A stretch of 64,000 nt of DNA from JAIBJN01 sp963839745 (lineage in GTDB: Bacteria; Actinomycetota; Thermoleophilia; Gaiellales; Gaiellaceae), in the NCBI GenBank assembly GCA_963839745.1, contig CAWIWC010000010.1, forward strand, positions 124,001 to 188,000, given 5' to 3'. Shown here one piece after another: positions 7,066 through 18,094 of the stretch; within the stretch, counting starts at the first letter, position 1; every line of letters starts with the position of its first letter. The notes beneath the pieces were generated by a model that worked only from the letters and a program-made list of their open reading frames with translations, was not told the DNA's origin and searched no databases. The position numbers and the translations under genes are program-made.

Positions 7066-8982
7066 ATGGCACGAACCATCGGCATCGATCTCGGCACGAC
7101 GAACTCCTGTGTCGCCGTGCTCGAAGGAGGCGAGCCGACCGTCATTCCGAACGCCGAGGGCGGCCGGACGACCCCGTCCGTCGTCGCGTTCGCGAAGGAC
7201 GGCCAGCGCCTCGTCGGCGCGCCCGCGAAGCGGCAGTCGGTCACGAACCCCGAGAACACGGTCTTCTCGATCAAGCGCTTCACGGGGCGCAAGTACTCGG
7301 AGGTCTCCGAGGAGATGAAGATCGTCCCGTACGAGGTCATCGCAGGCCCGAACGGAGACGCCCGCGTGAAGGCGGGCGGGAAGGAGTACGCGCCGCCGGA
7401 GATCTCGGCCATGGTGCTCCAGAAGCTCAAGGCCGACGCCGAGGCCTATCTCGGCGAGACGGTCACCGACGCGGTCATCACCGTGCCCGCGTACTTCAAC
7501 AACGCCCAGCGGGAGGCGACGAAGGACGCCGGCAAGATCGCCGGCCTCAACGTCCTCCGCATCATCAACGAGCCGACCGCGGCCTCGCTTGCGTACGGGC
7601 TCGACAAGGAAGCCGACCAGACGATCCTGGTCTTCGACCTCGGCGGCGGGACGTTCGACGTCTCCGTCCTCGAGCTCGGCGAGGGCGTCTTCGAGGTGAA
7701 GGCCACGAACGGCGACAACCACCTCGGCGGCGACAACTTCGACAAGGCGGTCGTCGACTGGATGGTTGCGGAGTTCAAGCGCGACCAGGGCATCGACCTC
7801 GCTGCCGACAAGATGGCGCTCCAGCGCCTCTACGAGGCCGCGGAGAAGGCGAAGATCGAGCTCTCCTCGACCACGTCGACGCAGATCAACCTGCCGTTCA
7901 TCACCGCGACGCAGGAGGGCCCGAAGCACCTCGACCTCCAGCTCACGCGCGCGAAGCTGAACGAGCTCACGCACGATCTGCTCGAGCGCACCGTCGGCCC
8001 GACGAAGCAGGCGCTCTCCGATGCCGGCCTGACGGCGGACAAGATCGAACACGTCGTCCTCGTCGGCGGCATGACCCGCATGCCGGCCGTGCAGGAGAAG
8101 GTCAAGGAGCTCGTCGGCAAGGACCCGCACAAGGGCGTCAACCCGGACGAGGTCGTCGCCGTGGGCGCGGCCATCCAGGCCGGCGTCCTCAAGGGCGAGG
8201 TCAAGGATGTGCTCCTGCTCGACGTCACCCCGCTCTCGCTGGGGATCGAGACCAAGGGGCAGATCTTCACGCCGCTGATCGAGCGCAACACGACCATCCC
8301 GACGAAGAAGTCGGAGACGTTCACGACGGCCGAGGACAACCAGCCGTCGGTCGAGATCCACGTCCTCCAGGGCGAGTCCGAGATGGCCTCGTTCAACAAG
8401 ACGCTCGGCAAGTTCCAGCTCGTCGGCATCCCGCCGGCGCCGCGGGGCATGCCGCAGATCGAGGTCGCCTTCGACATCGACGCGAACGGCATCCTCGACG
8501 TCTCGGCCAAGGACCTCGGCAGCGGCAACCAGCAGCAGATCCGCATCGAGGGAGGTTCCGGTCTCTCCGACGAGGAGGTCGAGCGCATGGTCGCCGACGC
8601 CGAGGAGCACGCCGGCGAGGCGCACCGCATGCGCGAGCTGGCCGAGGCCCGCAACCAGGCCGAGACGCTCGTCTATTCGACCGAGAAGAGCCTCGCCGAG
8701 CACCGCGAGTCCCTCGACGAGGAGACCGTCAAGACGATCGAGGAGCGCATCGAGGCGCTGAACGGCGTCGCCGGCGGCGACGACATCTCCGCCATCCGCA
8801 CGAAAAGCGAGGAGCTCATGCAGGCGTCGCATCAGCTCGCCGAGGCCGTGTACCAGAAGGTGCAGGCCGAGCAGGCCGCCTCGCAGCCGGCCGGCGACGG
8901 CGGCAACGGCGCGCCCGACGAGGACGAGGTCGTCGAGGAGGCCGACTACGAGGTCATCGACGAGGAGGCGAAGCGGTCGTAA
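7066..8982 (+). CDS. dnaK: Chaperone DnaK (Hsp70)
   Basis: 638 aa. ATP-dependent cytosolic chaperone. The N-terminus MARTIGIDLGTTNSCVAVLE is the Hsp70 signature; IFDLGGGTFDVS-type phosphate motif appears as LVFDLGGGTFDVSVLELG; the third signature is VVLVGGMTRMPAVQEKVKEL. The actin-like ATPase domain covers about 1-360, the linker DVLLLDVTPLSLGIET follows, then the substrate domain and a Gly/Asp/Glu-rich tail ending EEADYEVIDEEAKRS. First gene of a five-gene heat-shock operon; its stop overlaps the grpE start by one base. Confidence 0.98.
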   Translation: MARTIGIDLGTTNSCVAVLEGGEPTVIPNAEGGRTTPSVVAFAKDGQRLVGAPAKRQSVTNPENTVFSIKRFTGRKYSEVSEEMKIVPYEVIAGPNGDARVKAGGKEYAPPEISAMVLQKLKADAEAYLGETVTDAVITVPAYFNNAQREATKDAGKIAGLNVLRIINEPTAASLAYGLDKEADQTILVFDLGGGTFDVSVLELGEGVFEVKATNGDNHLGGDNFDKAVVDWMVAEFKRDQGIDLAADKMALQRLYEAAEKAKIELSSTTSTQINLPFITATQEGPKHLDLQLTRAKLNELTHDLLERTVGPTKQALSDAGLTADKIEHVVLVGGMTRMPAVQEKVKELVGKDPHKGVNPDEVVAVGAAIQAGVLKGEVKDVLLLDVTPLSLGIETKGQIFTPLIERNTTIPTKKSETFTTAEDNQPSVEIHVLQGESEMASFNKTLGKFQLVGIPPAPRGMPQIEVAFDIDANGILDVSAKDLGSGNQQQIRIEGGSGLSDEEVERMVADAEEHAGEAHRMRELAEARNQAETLVYSTEKSLAEHRESLDEETVKTIEERIEALNGVAGGDDISAIRTKSEELMQASHQLAEAVYQKVQAEQAASQPAGDGGNGAPDEDEVVEEADYEVIDEEAKRS

Positions 8983-9494
8983 TGGCCTCCGAGGAGCAGA
9001 CCCGCCCCGAGAAGGCCGAGCAGGCAGTCGCCGAGCTCGAGGAGCGCCTCGCGCTCCTCGAGCGCGAGCGCGACGAGTACCTCTCCGACCTGAAGCGCGT
9101 CGCCGCGGAGTTCGACAACTTCCGCAAGCGGGCCGCCCGCGACCACGAGAGCCTCGTCTCCCGTGCGCACGAGCGGCTCGTCAAGGAGCTCCTGCCCGTC
9201 CTCGACGACCTCGAGCGCGCGCTCGTCGCCGCAGAGGAGCACGAGGAGGCGAAGCTCGAGGAGGGGGTCCGGCTGGTACACCGCGAGCTCCGCTCGGCGC
9301 TCGCCAAGGAGGGGCTCGTCGAGATCGAGACCGAAGGCGTGTTCGACCCGCACGTGCACGAGGCGCTGCTCACGCAGCCGTCCGAGCAGGACGACGGGGC
9401 GATCCTCGAGGTGATCCAGAAGGGCTACCGGCTGGGCGACCGCGTCCTGCGGCCGGCCCGCGTGGTCATCTCGCAGGAGGCGCCCGAAGCGTGA
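8982..9494 (+). CDS. grpE: Nucleotide exchange factor GrpE
   Basis: 170 aa. Releases ADP from DnaK. A long N-terminal coiled coil (about 10-75) is followed by LKRVAAEFDNFRKRAARDHE, the GrpE helix signature, and a beta domain with VFDPHVHEALLTQPS and GAILEVIQKGYRLGDRVLRP, both family-typical. The ATG shares its A with the dnaK stop (TAATG), and the end overlaps the dnaJ start by 4 bp, showing tight translational coupling. Confidence 0.96.
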   Translation: MASEEQTRPEKAEQAVAELEERLALLERERDEYLSDLKRVAAEFDNFRKRAARDHESLVSRAHERLVKELLPVLDDLERALVAAEEHEEAKLEEGVRLVHRELRSALAKEGLVEIETEGVFDPHVHEALLTQPSEQDDGAILEVIQKGYRLGDRVLRPARVVISQEAPEA

Positions 9495-10580
9495 AGGACC
9501 TCTACGAGACCCTGGGCGTCTCGAAGACGGCCTCCGCGGACGAGATCAAGAAGGCCTATCGCAAGCTCGCCCGCCAGTACCACCCGGACCGCAATCCGGG
9601 CGACTCGAGCGCGGAGGAGCGCTTCAAGGAGGTCCAGGGCGCTTACGACGTCCTTTCGGATCCCGAGAAGCGCAAGCAGTACGACCAGCTGGGCTCGCGC
9701 ATGTTCCAGGGCGCGCCCGGGGGCGGAGGCTTCCAGTGGTCCGGGAACATCGGCGACCTGGGCGATCTCGGCGACCTCTTCGGCGGCCTCTTCGGCCGCG
9801 GGAGTGGGGCCACGCGCGAGCGCGCCCGCGACCGCCGCGGTGCCGACGTGGGCGCGACCGTCAACCTCTCCTTCGAGGATTCCCTCAAGGGCCTGACCAC
9901 CAAGATCCCGGTCGAGCTCGAGATCGCCTGCTCGACCTGCCGCGGCAGCGGAGCGGAGCCGGGCACGACCCCGACGATCTGCCCGGTCTGCCGCGGCCGC
10001 GGCGTCACGTCCGAGGACGAGGGCTTCTTCGCCTTCTCGCGCCCGTGCGCGCGCTGCGGCGGCGACGGCACCGTCGTCGAGAAGCCGTGCCGGAAGTGCC
10101 ACGGCTCCGGCCGCGAGCGCAGGACGAAGCGCTACACGGTGAAGATCCCCGCCGGCGTGCGAGACGGCACGCAGATCCGGCTGAAGGGGAAGGGCGAGGC
10201 AGGCGTCGGCGGCGGGCCTGAGGGCGACCTGATCGTCACGACGCGCGTGGCGCCCTCGAAGCTCTTCGAACGGAAAGGCGCCGACCTCGTGATCGAGGTT
10301 CCCGATCACGTACTCGGAGGCCGCGCTCGGCGCCGAGGTCGAGGTGCCGACCCCCGACGGGCGCATCTCGCTCAAGGTCCCCGCCGGCTCGCAGGACGGG
10401 AAGCTCCTTCGTGTGCGCGGAAAGGGCGCGCCGCAGCTGAACGGCGGCGGCAAGAAGGGCGACCTGCTCGCCCGCGTGCGCCTGTCCGTGCCCACGAAGC
10501 TCACGAAGGCCGAGCGCGAGGCGATCGAGAACCTCCAGAAGGTGTCCAACCGCGACGTGCGCGAGGAGCTGCGGACGTGA
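9491..10580 (+). CDS. dnaJ: Chaperone DnaJ (Hsp40), interrupted by a single-base insertion
   Basis: DnaK co-chaperone. J domain at residues 1-70 with HPD at 31-33; Gly/Phe linker about 70-110; four zinc motifs CSTCRGSG, CPVCRGRG, CARCGGDG and CRKCHGSG; then C-terminal substrate domains. The frame breaks near 10304: after DLVIEVP the next codons are wrong, while the next frame continues ITYSEAALGAEVEVPTPDGR through to the stop at 10580. Removing one base (the G at 10304 or the A at 10305) restores a normal protein of about 362 aa. As read, the first frame runs on into hspR, which is in the same phase, making a DnaJ-HspR hybrid frame. Sequencing error is the likely cause. Confidence 0.93.
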
Positions 10581-10953
10581 TCGACGACCGGCCGCGCTAC
10601 ATGATCTCGATCGCCGCGGAGCTGGTCGGCATGCACCCGCAGACGCTGCGGATCTACGAGGCGAGGGGCCTCGTGCGCCCGCGGCGCACGCCCGGCAACA
10701 CGCGCCTCTACTCGGAAGCCGACCTCGAGCGGCTGCGGCTGATCCAGCGACTGACCGGCGAGCTCGGGCTCAACCTGGCGGGCGTCGAGACCGTGCTCCG
10801 CCTCGAGGACGAGCTCGGCCGCTTGCGGGCGCGGCTGGCGCGCCTGGAGCGCGAGATGCGCGAGGAGGTCGAGCGCGTCCACCGCCAGTACCGCCGCGAG
10901 GTCGTGCTCTACAGCGATCCCGGCCAGACACTTCCCCAACCAACGAAGAGGAC

Positions 10954-10972
<19 letters not shown>
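10577..10972 (+). CDS. hspR: Heat-shock repressor HspR (MerR family)
   Basis: 131 aa. The N-terminal winged helix carries YMISIAAELVGMHPQTLRIYEA, the classic HspR motif, followed by RTPGNTRLYSEADLERL. The C-terminal half is a coiled coil (about 65-112). HspR represses the dnaK operon together with DnaK as co-repressor in actinobacteria. The GTG overlaps the dnaJ stop (GTGA) and the end overlaps the clpB start by 19 bp. Its probable target is the inverted repeat at 7010-7028. The last residues (after about 115) come from the clpB leader region and may not be conserved. Confidence 0.93.
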
Positions 10973-13434
<2,462 letters not shown>

Positions 13435-13844
13435 GGGCAGCGGGTCGAAGAACTCGGACTTGCCGGTCTCCGGCGGTGCGCCGTAGATGAAGAGAACGAC
13501 CTCTTCGTCGCCGGCGTTGCGGAGCTGGAGGATCGTCCCGCGTTCGACGACCACGACGCCGCCGCGTGACACCTCGTGGCGCTCGGGCGGGTCGCCGAGG
13601 TCGACCGTCAACGTCCCGTCGAGCACGACGAAGACCTCCTCCTGGCCGAGGTCGCGGTGCCGCTTCCCCTGCGCCCCGGGCGGGTAGCGCCAGACGTTCG
13701 CGCGCGAGTGCTCGAGCGCGTCGGTGATCCGCGCGACCATGCGCGGGTCGTCCTCACCCCGCGGCTCGAAGGCCAGCTCGCCCGACTGGAAGACCGTGTA
13801 GCCCACGGCCGAAGCCTATTCCAGCCGACCGGGTCAGCGCCGGG

Positions 13845-14300
13845 CTAGAGGCGCTTCTCGAAACAGACGCTGCGCGGGTCGTCGGCGAACGGGCCGTAGC
13901 GCGGGATGGGCTCGAAGCCCGACGAGGCGTAGAGCTTGATCGCCTCTGGCTGCCGGTCGCCCGTCTCCAGGCGGACGAACTCGTAGCCGAGCTGACGCGC
14001 CTCGTTCTCGAGCGCCTCCAGCACGGCGCGGGAGAGACCCCTGCCGCGTGCTGAAGGCGCCACGTACATCCGTCTGATCTCCGCGGTCGTCTCGTCGTAG
14101 CGGATGACGCCGCCGCAGGCGACCGGCTCCTCGCCGTCCCAGCCCACCACGAAGGCCCCGCCGGGCGGCTCGAAGTCCGCGGCCACCTGCTCGCCGCCCG
14201 AGCCGTCGAAGCCCTCGTAGCGGTCGAGCAGCTCCGAGTTCAGCGCCGCGACGAGCGCCTGCGACGCGAAGGCTTCGTAGTTCTCGCGGCGGATCTCCAC
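13845..14300 (-). CDS. GNAT-family N-acetyltransferase
   Basis: 151 aa. Complete GNAT fold with the acetyl-CoA loop VAPSARGRGLSRAVLEALE, then YEFVRLETGDRQPEAIKLY and SSGFEPIPRYG in the usual last helix and strand. This resembles the small actinobacterial acetyltransferases with a YGPFADDPRSVCFEKRL end. Substrate unknown. It is divergent from the membrane protein at 14323, with 22 bp between starts, so both promoters must overlap. Confidence 0.8.
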   Translation of the reverse strand: MEIRRENYEAFASQALVAALNSELLDRYEGFDGSGGEQVAADFEPPGGAFVVGWDGEEPVACGGVIRYDETTAEIRRMYVAPSARGRGLSRAVLEALENEARQLGYEFVRLETGDRQPEAIKLYASSGFEPIPRYGPFADDPRSVCFEKRL

Positions 14301-14310
14301 GGTTGCACCC

Positions 14311-14316
14311 TAGAGT
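14311..14316 (+). promoter_or_regulatory. -10-like TAGAGT, leaderless start of membrane protein
   Basis: TAGAGT ends 6 nt before GTG 14323 and no Shine-Dalgarno is seen. It lies in the 22-bp gap between two divergent genes. Confidence 0.4.
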
Positions 14317-14322
14317 TTCGCC

Positions 14323-15009
14323 GTGTCGCCTCCCGAACGTCCGCTCAAGCTCGGCGATCTTCTCGCGGAGACCATCCGGATCTACGGAGAACGGCTCCGG
14401 GCTGCGATCGGGCTCGGCCTCGTGTATGCGGCGGTCCTCCTGGGGGCCGCGATCGTCCACGTCGCCCTCTACTACGTCGTCACGGCGCTCATGTTCACGA
14501 TGGCGAGCGGGGTCGCCGTTCGGCTGGTCGCGGGCGACACGTTCCGCGAGGCGTGGGCCCAGGTCCTCGTCCGCTTCCCGGTCGTCCTGCTGCTGGCGGC
14601 CGTCGTCGGGCTGCCGTTCGCGCTCGCGGGCTATCTGTCGGTGCTCTTCATCCTCATCGCGTTCTGGCTGGGGTTGACGGCCTTCGCCGTGCCTGCCGCA
14701 ATGGTCGAGCAGACACGCGGGAGCGCCGGCACGTTTCAGACCGCCGCGTACGCGCTCGAGCGAACGATCGTGCTCGCGAGGCTCGCCTATCTGCATGCGA
14801 CCGGGGTGGTCGCCGCGCTCCTGATCGTCAACTTCGTCTTCGGGATCCTGCTCGCCCAACTGCTCGTCGGGTTCGCGGACAACGGGCAGATCGTCGCGCT
14901 CGCCATCGTCCAGGTCGTCCTCGCGCCGTTCTTCTTTCTCGGCCTGGCCGTCCTCTACTTCGAGCAGCGGTCGCGGGCCGCTGTATCCTCGGGCCGCGAA
15001 CCCGCCTAG
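14323..15009 (+). CDS. Multi-spanning membrane protein of unknown function
   Basis: 228 aa with about six hydrophobic helices. The N-terminus LKLGDLLAETIRIYGERLRA is an amphipathic start found in many actinobacterial membrane proteins related to the glycerophosphodiester phosphodiesterase membrane domain. No catalytic motif is visible. GTG 14323 follows a leaderless promoter. The next gene starts 8 bp after the stop with its own Shine-Dalgarno, so they are probably co-transcribed. Confidence 0.65.
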   Translation: MSPPERPLKLGDLLAETIRIYGERLRAAIGLGLVYAAVLLGAAIVHVALYYVVTALMFTMASGVAVRLVAGDTFREAWAQVLVRFPVVLLLAAVVGLPFALAGYLSVLFILIAFWLGLTAFAVPAAMVEQTRGSAGTFQTAAYALERTIVLARLAYLHATGVVAALLIVNFVFGILLAQLLVGFADNGQIVALAIVQVVLAPFFFLGLAVLYFEQRSRAAVSSGREPA

Positions 15010-15017
15010 GAGGAGAG

Positions 15018-15305
15018 ATGCCCAAGTACCTGATGCTGTCGACGCTGAGCGATCAGGGCCTGCAGACGCTCCGCGCGAACCCGGACCGCCTGCGCGAGGT
15101 GAACAAGGACGTCGAGGAGCTGGGCGCGAAGGTGATCCACCAGTGGTTCGTGCTCGGCCCGTACGACTTCGTCAACATCGTCGAGGCCGAGAACGCGGCC
15201 GTCGTCGCCGAGGTCTCGATTTCGCTGGGCGCGCGCGGGAGCGTGCAGACGCAGTCGTACGAGATGCTCGAGGTCGACGACCTCATCAAGCTCCTCGGCG
15301 GTTAG
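15018..15305 (+). CDS. GYD-domain protein
   Basis: 95 aa. The pattern YLMLSTLSDQGLQTLRANPD, then VIHQWFVLGPYDFVNIVEAE and a final beta/alpha part, matches the GYD family, a small ferredoxin-like alpha/beta fold named for its Gly-Tyr-Asp motif (GPYDFV here). Function is unknown; some act in ligand sensing. AGGAGGAG lies just before ATG 15018. Confidence 0.82.
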   Translation: MPKYLMLSTLSDQGLQTLRANPDRLREVNKDVEELGAKVIHQWFVLGPYDFVNIVEAENAAVVAEVSISLGARGSVQTQSYEMLEVDDLIKLLGG

Positions 15306-15324
15306 CGCCGCGCACGGGGTCAGT

Positions 15325-15546
15325 GTGGACGAGCCGACCCGACTGCCGGACTGGCTCGCAGCCGAGGTCGCCTCGTGGCCCCAGGACGCCTGGGGCGCCC
15401 ACCAGACGCGCCTCCTCCTCCGCGACGGCCGCGTGATCGAGCCGGTCGCGGTTCTGCCCAGCGGCGACGTCGTCGGCTGGGGTCAGGCCGGCGAGGAAGA
15501 CTTCGCCGCCGAGGACATCGTCGCCATCGAGCGCATCGACGAGTGA
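15325..15546 (+). CDS. Small hypothetical protein
   Basis: 73 aa, acidic and Trp-rich: LPDWLAAEVASWPQDAWGAH, then strands RLLLRDGRVIEPVAVLPSGD and a last helix AEDIVAIERIDE. The strand pattern suggests a small beta barrel. No family recognised. It starts at GTG 15325, 19 bp after the GYD gene. A short hairpin CCCGCTCAGCGGG follows between it and the convergent P460 gene. Confidence 0.5.
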   Translation: MDEPTRLPDWLAAEVASWPQDAWGAHQTRLLLRDGRVIEPVAVLPSGDVVGWGQAGEEDFAAEDIVAIERIDE

Positions 15547-15554
15547 CGCCCCGC

Positions 15555-16121
15555 TCAGCGGGTGAACACGTAGTCGAGGTCCTGCGCGCCCATGTGGCAG
15601 CTCCAGCACACGGAGCCGCTCGCGATCTCCTGGAAGCGCGCGTCGGGCGCCTCGCGCGTGTACTCGACGAAGACCCAGTCGTTGTGCGCGGGGTCGGCGC
15701 CCTGCCGCTTGCGCATGACCGCGATCAGCCCGATGAAGTCGGCGCCCGGCCGCATCGCCTCCTTGACGACGATCGTCCCGTCCGGGAACTGGGCGTCGGC
15801 GTTGCGCCGCTTCGAGGCGAAGACGTTCTTCGTCCCGTCGTGCGGATCGGACTGGCGCGGGGGAATCGGGGCGTCGTTGAGCTTGAACCAGCTTGGGTAG
15901 CCGGCGACGAACCGCGGCACGCCGGGAGGCGCCGGCTGCGGCGGAGGCTCCGCCTGCTCGGTCGTCGTCTCCGCGGTGGTCGTCTCCTCCGTCGTCGGCT
16001 CGGCCTCGGTCGAGGTCGTCGGCTCCGGCGCCGCCTGCGTGGTCGGGGCCGATTCGGGCTCGGAGCTTCCGCCGCAGGCCGCCAGGATCACGAGCGTGCC
16101 GAGGGCGGAGAGTCGTCTCAT
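15555..16121 (-). CDS. Cytochrome P460-like lipoprotein with a CxxCH heme site
   Basis: 188 aa. Lipoprotein signal with lipobox LAAC at 13-16, then a Thr/Glu/Pro-rich spacer (20-65). The folded part (66-188) contains PSWFKLNDAPIPPRQSDPHD and ends SGSVCWSCHMGAQDLDYVFT, a c-type heme-binding CxxCH in the position expected for the cytochrome P460 family. Known members oxidise hydroxylamine or act in NO stress; that is not shown here. The start overlaps the psuG stop (ATGA), an odd pairing with a cytosolic nucleoside pathway. The ccmH/ccdA genes at 53010-54197 could supply heme attachment. Confidence 0.78.
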   Translation of the reverse strand: MRRLSALGTLVILAACGGSSEPESAPTTQAAPEPTTSTEAEPTTEETTTAETTTEQAEPPPQPAPPGVPRFVAGYPSWFKLNDAPIPPRQSDPHDGTKNVFASKRRNADAQFPDGTIVVKEAMRPGADFIGLIAVMRKRQGADPAHNDWVFVEYTREAPDARFQEIASGSVCWSCHMGAQDLDYVFTR

Positions 16122-17017
16122 TGGAGCCGGGCGTAGGCCACCGCCACCTCGGCGGCGAGCGCGGCGTTCTCGGCGATCAGCTTCTTGTTGACCTCGACCG
16201 TGGCGCCGCTGCTCGCCTCGTGGAGGTAGGCGAGCACGAAGGGCGTGACGTCCGGGCCTCGCACGCCCTGCTTGGAAGCCTCGGCGACGCCTTCCTGGAT
16301 CAGGGGCTCGACGTCCAGGCTCTCGTCCGTCGGGCGAGCGAGCAGGAGTGCCGAGTGCCGGCCGAGCCGCCAGTGGAACTGCGCGATCTGCGCCACCTCC
16401 TCGACCGTCAGCACGCGCGCCGAGACCGGCGGCCCGCCGTCGCGCGAGTAGAAGAGCGGCATCGTGTCCGTCCTCCAGCCGAGCACCGGCACGCCGATGG
16501 TCTCGAGCAGCTCGGCGGTCGCGTCGACGTCGAGGATGGACTTCGCGCCCGAGGCGACGACGAGCGCCTCCGTCCGCGCGAGCTCCCCGAGATCCGCCGA
16601 GATGTCCGGCCGCTCCGTCCAGCCACGGTGCACGCCGCCGAGCCCGCCCGTGCCGAGAAAGCCGATGCCGACCGCGCGGCAGATCGCGAGCGTCGCGCCG
16701 GCGGTCGTCGCGCCGAGCTCGCCCTGGGCAGCGCACGCGGCGAGATCGCGCGGACCGACCTTCCGGGCTTCCGGCGTATCGGCGAAGCGCGCGAGCTGCT
16801 CCTCCTCGAGCCCCACCTGGATGACGCCGTCGATGACGCCGATCGTGGCCGGCACCGCCCACGCGGCCCGCACTCGCCGCTCGGCCTCGGTGGCGACGGC
16901 GCCGCCCTCGCCGCTCGGGAAGCCGTGCGAGACGAGCGTCGTCTCGAGCGCGACGACGGGTCTGCGGGCCTCGAGCGCGGCGCGCACTTCGGGGTGGATG
17001 CGGATCAGGTCGGCCAC
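16118..17017 (-). CDS. psuG: Pseudouridine-5'-phosphate glycosidase PsuG
   Basis: 299 aa. Cleaves pseudouridine phosphate to uracil and ribose-5-phosphate. Clear family motifs are VALETTLVSHGFPSGEG near the start (catalytic-site Glu), GATTAGATLAICRAVGIGFL, TGGLGGVHRG, ASGAKSILDVDATAELLE with the Schiff-base-type Lys, and LVEVNKKLIAENAALAAEVA-like end. Length is normal. The stop overlaps the P460 start by 4 bp, and the gene follows a PfkB kinase by 2 bp, forming the usual psuK-psuG catabolic pair. Confidence 0.94.
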   Translation of the reverse strand: MADLIRIHPEVRAALEARRPVVALETTLVSHGFPSGEGGAVATEAERRVRAAWAVPATIGVIDGVIQVGLEEEQLARFADTPEARKVGPRDLAACAAQGELGATTAGATLAICRAVGIGFLGTGGLGGVHRGWTERPDISADLGELARTEALVVASGAKSILDVDATAELLETIGVPVLGWRTDTMPLFYSRDGGPPVSARVLTVEEVAQIAQFHWRLGRHSALLLARPTDESLDVEPLIQEGVAEASKQGVRGPDVTPFVLAYLHEASSGATVEVNKKLIAENAALAAEVAVAYARLQ

Positions 17018-17019
17018 GG

Positions 17020-17844
17020 CTAGGGCATCGCTCCCATCTTGGCCACGCAGCGCGCGGCGGCCTCGACGGCCAGATCGGGCCCTGAGAGCAGGAAGCCGGC
17101 CGCGAACGCGTCGCCCGCCCCGGTTGTGTCCACGACGTCGCCTGTCGCGGCCGCCGGGTACGTGGCCGCGTCCGTGACTCCGGTTGGGCCGCCGCTCCAG
17201 TTGCGGACGAATGCGCCCTTCGCTCCCAGCTTTACGACCTCGGTTCTGGTGTGGAGATTGCCAACCAGATCGGACTCGGCCTCGTTGGCGAACACGACTA
17301 CGGGCTTCAGCTCAGCAAGCGTTTCGCGGAAGGAATCGACTCCGTACTCCTCGATCGCCGCGGTCGAGGAGAGATCCACGCTCACTCGAGGCACGCTCTC
17401 TGCAGCGGCGAGCGCCGTCTCGCGAAGCGGCGAGCGCACGAGGCTGTACCCGGGCACGTGCAGCCACTCGCAACCGTCCAGCCAGGCTGCCTCGAGCTCC
17501 TCCGGCGCGAACTCGGTCGACACTCCGCGGTCGCTCAGCATCGTCCTCGCTCCGTTGGGCGTCGCAACCGAGACAACCGTGCCCGTGCCGGACTCGACCT
17601 CCGGCCCGGCAAGCTCCACGCCCCGTCCCGCGAGCTCCTCGGCGAGGAGACGGCCCGCGGGGTCGCGCGCCCGCTTGCCGAGGAATCGGGCGCGTCCGCC
17701 CAGCGCCACCACCCAGGCGGCGACGTTGGCGGCCTGACCTCCGGCTCCGACGCGCGTGCGTCCATAGGTGTCCGTATCTTCCGCGATCGGCCCCTCCAGG
17801 CGCACGATCACGTCCAGGAGAAGGTCTCCGAGCGTGCAGATCAC
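17020..17844 (-). CDS. PfkB-family kinase, probable pseudouridine kinase
   Basis: 274 aa. Ribokinase fold: N-terminal MICTLGDLLLDVIVRLEG, glycine pair GAGGQAANVAAWVVALGG (PfkB signature 1), and DTTGAGDAFAAGFLLSG near the end (signature 2 with catalytic Asp and anion hole). It lies directly upstream of psuG, so phosphorylating pseudouridine for cleavage is the likely role; the protein is short for the family and substrate is inferred from context only. A leaderless small gene is divergent, 24 bp away. Confidence 0.85.
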   Translation of the reverse strand: MICTLGDLLLDVIVRLEGPIAEDTDTYGRTRVGAGGQAANVAAWVVALGGRARFLGKRARDPAGRLLAEELAGRGVELAGPEVESGTGTVVSVATPNGARTMLSDRGVSTEFAPEELEAAWLDGCEWLHVPGYSLVRSPLRETALAAAESVPRVSVDLSSTAAIEEYGVDSFRETLAELKPVVVFANEAESDLVGNLHTRTEVVKLGAKGAFVRNWSGGPTGVTDAATYPAAATGDVVDTTGAGDAFAAGFLLSGPDLAVEAAARCVAKMGAMP

Positions 17845-17855
17845 GCCGCGGACCC

Positions 17856-17861
17856 TACAAT
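17856..17861 (+). promoter_or_regulatory. -10-like TACAAT, leaderless start of small protein
   Basis: TACAAT is close to consensus and ends 7 nt before GTG 17869, with no Shine-Dalgarno. Confidence 0.45.
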
Positions 17862-17868
17862 CGGCCTC

Positions 17869-18069
17869 GTGGAAGGCGAGCGAGGCAAGCGGCTCCGCAC
17901 CTTCCTGCTCGGCGGCCTCGTCGGCAGCATGGCGGCCCTCGCGGCGGCGGGCCGGATGAAGGTGCGCTCCCGGCCGCGGAGACGCGAGACGCCCGCGGGC
18001 CTCGCCGCCTTCGAGGAGGCCCCGTGCTACGAAGAGCTGGTCGAGCGCGAGGCGCGCGAGCGCCCCTAG
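17869..18069 (+). CDS. Small single-span membrane protein
   Basis: 66 aa. Basic start VEGERGKRLRTF, a hydrophobic helix LLGGLVGSMAALAAAG (13-28), then a basic stretch RMKVRSRPRRRE and an acidic C-terminal helix. Such YtxH-like small membrane proteins are frequent in actinobacteria; no function known. The stop codon TAG is part of a hairpin shared with the convergent glycosyltransferase gene. Confidence 0.55.
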   Translation: MEGERGKRLRTFLLGGLVGSMAALAAAGRMKVRSRPRRRETPAGLAAFEEAPCYEELVEREARERP

Positions 18070-18094
18070 GAGGGCTCGGCGAAATAACTCCTAG
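18066..18094. terminator. Convergent-gene hairpin CTAGGAG-N15-CTCCTAG
   Basis: CTAGGAG (18066-18072) pairs perfectly with CTCCTAG (18088-18094). The TAG stops of both convergent genes lie inside the two arms. The left arm continues AGGAGGGCTCGGCGAAAT, nearly the same as the left arms of the elements at 50927 and 57033. Confidence 0.6.
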
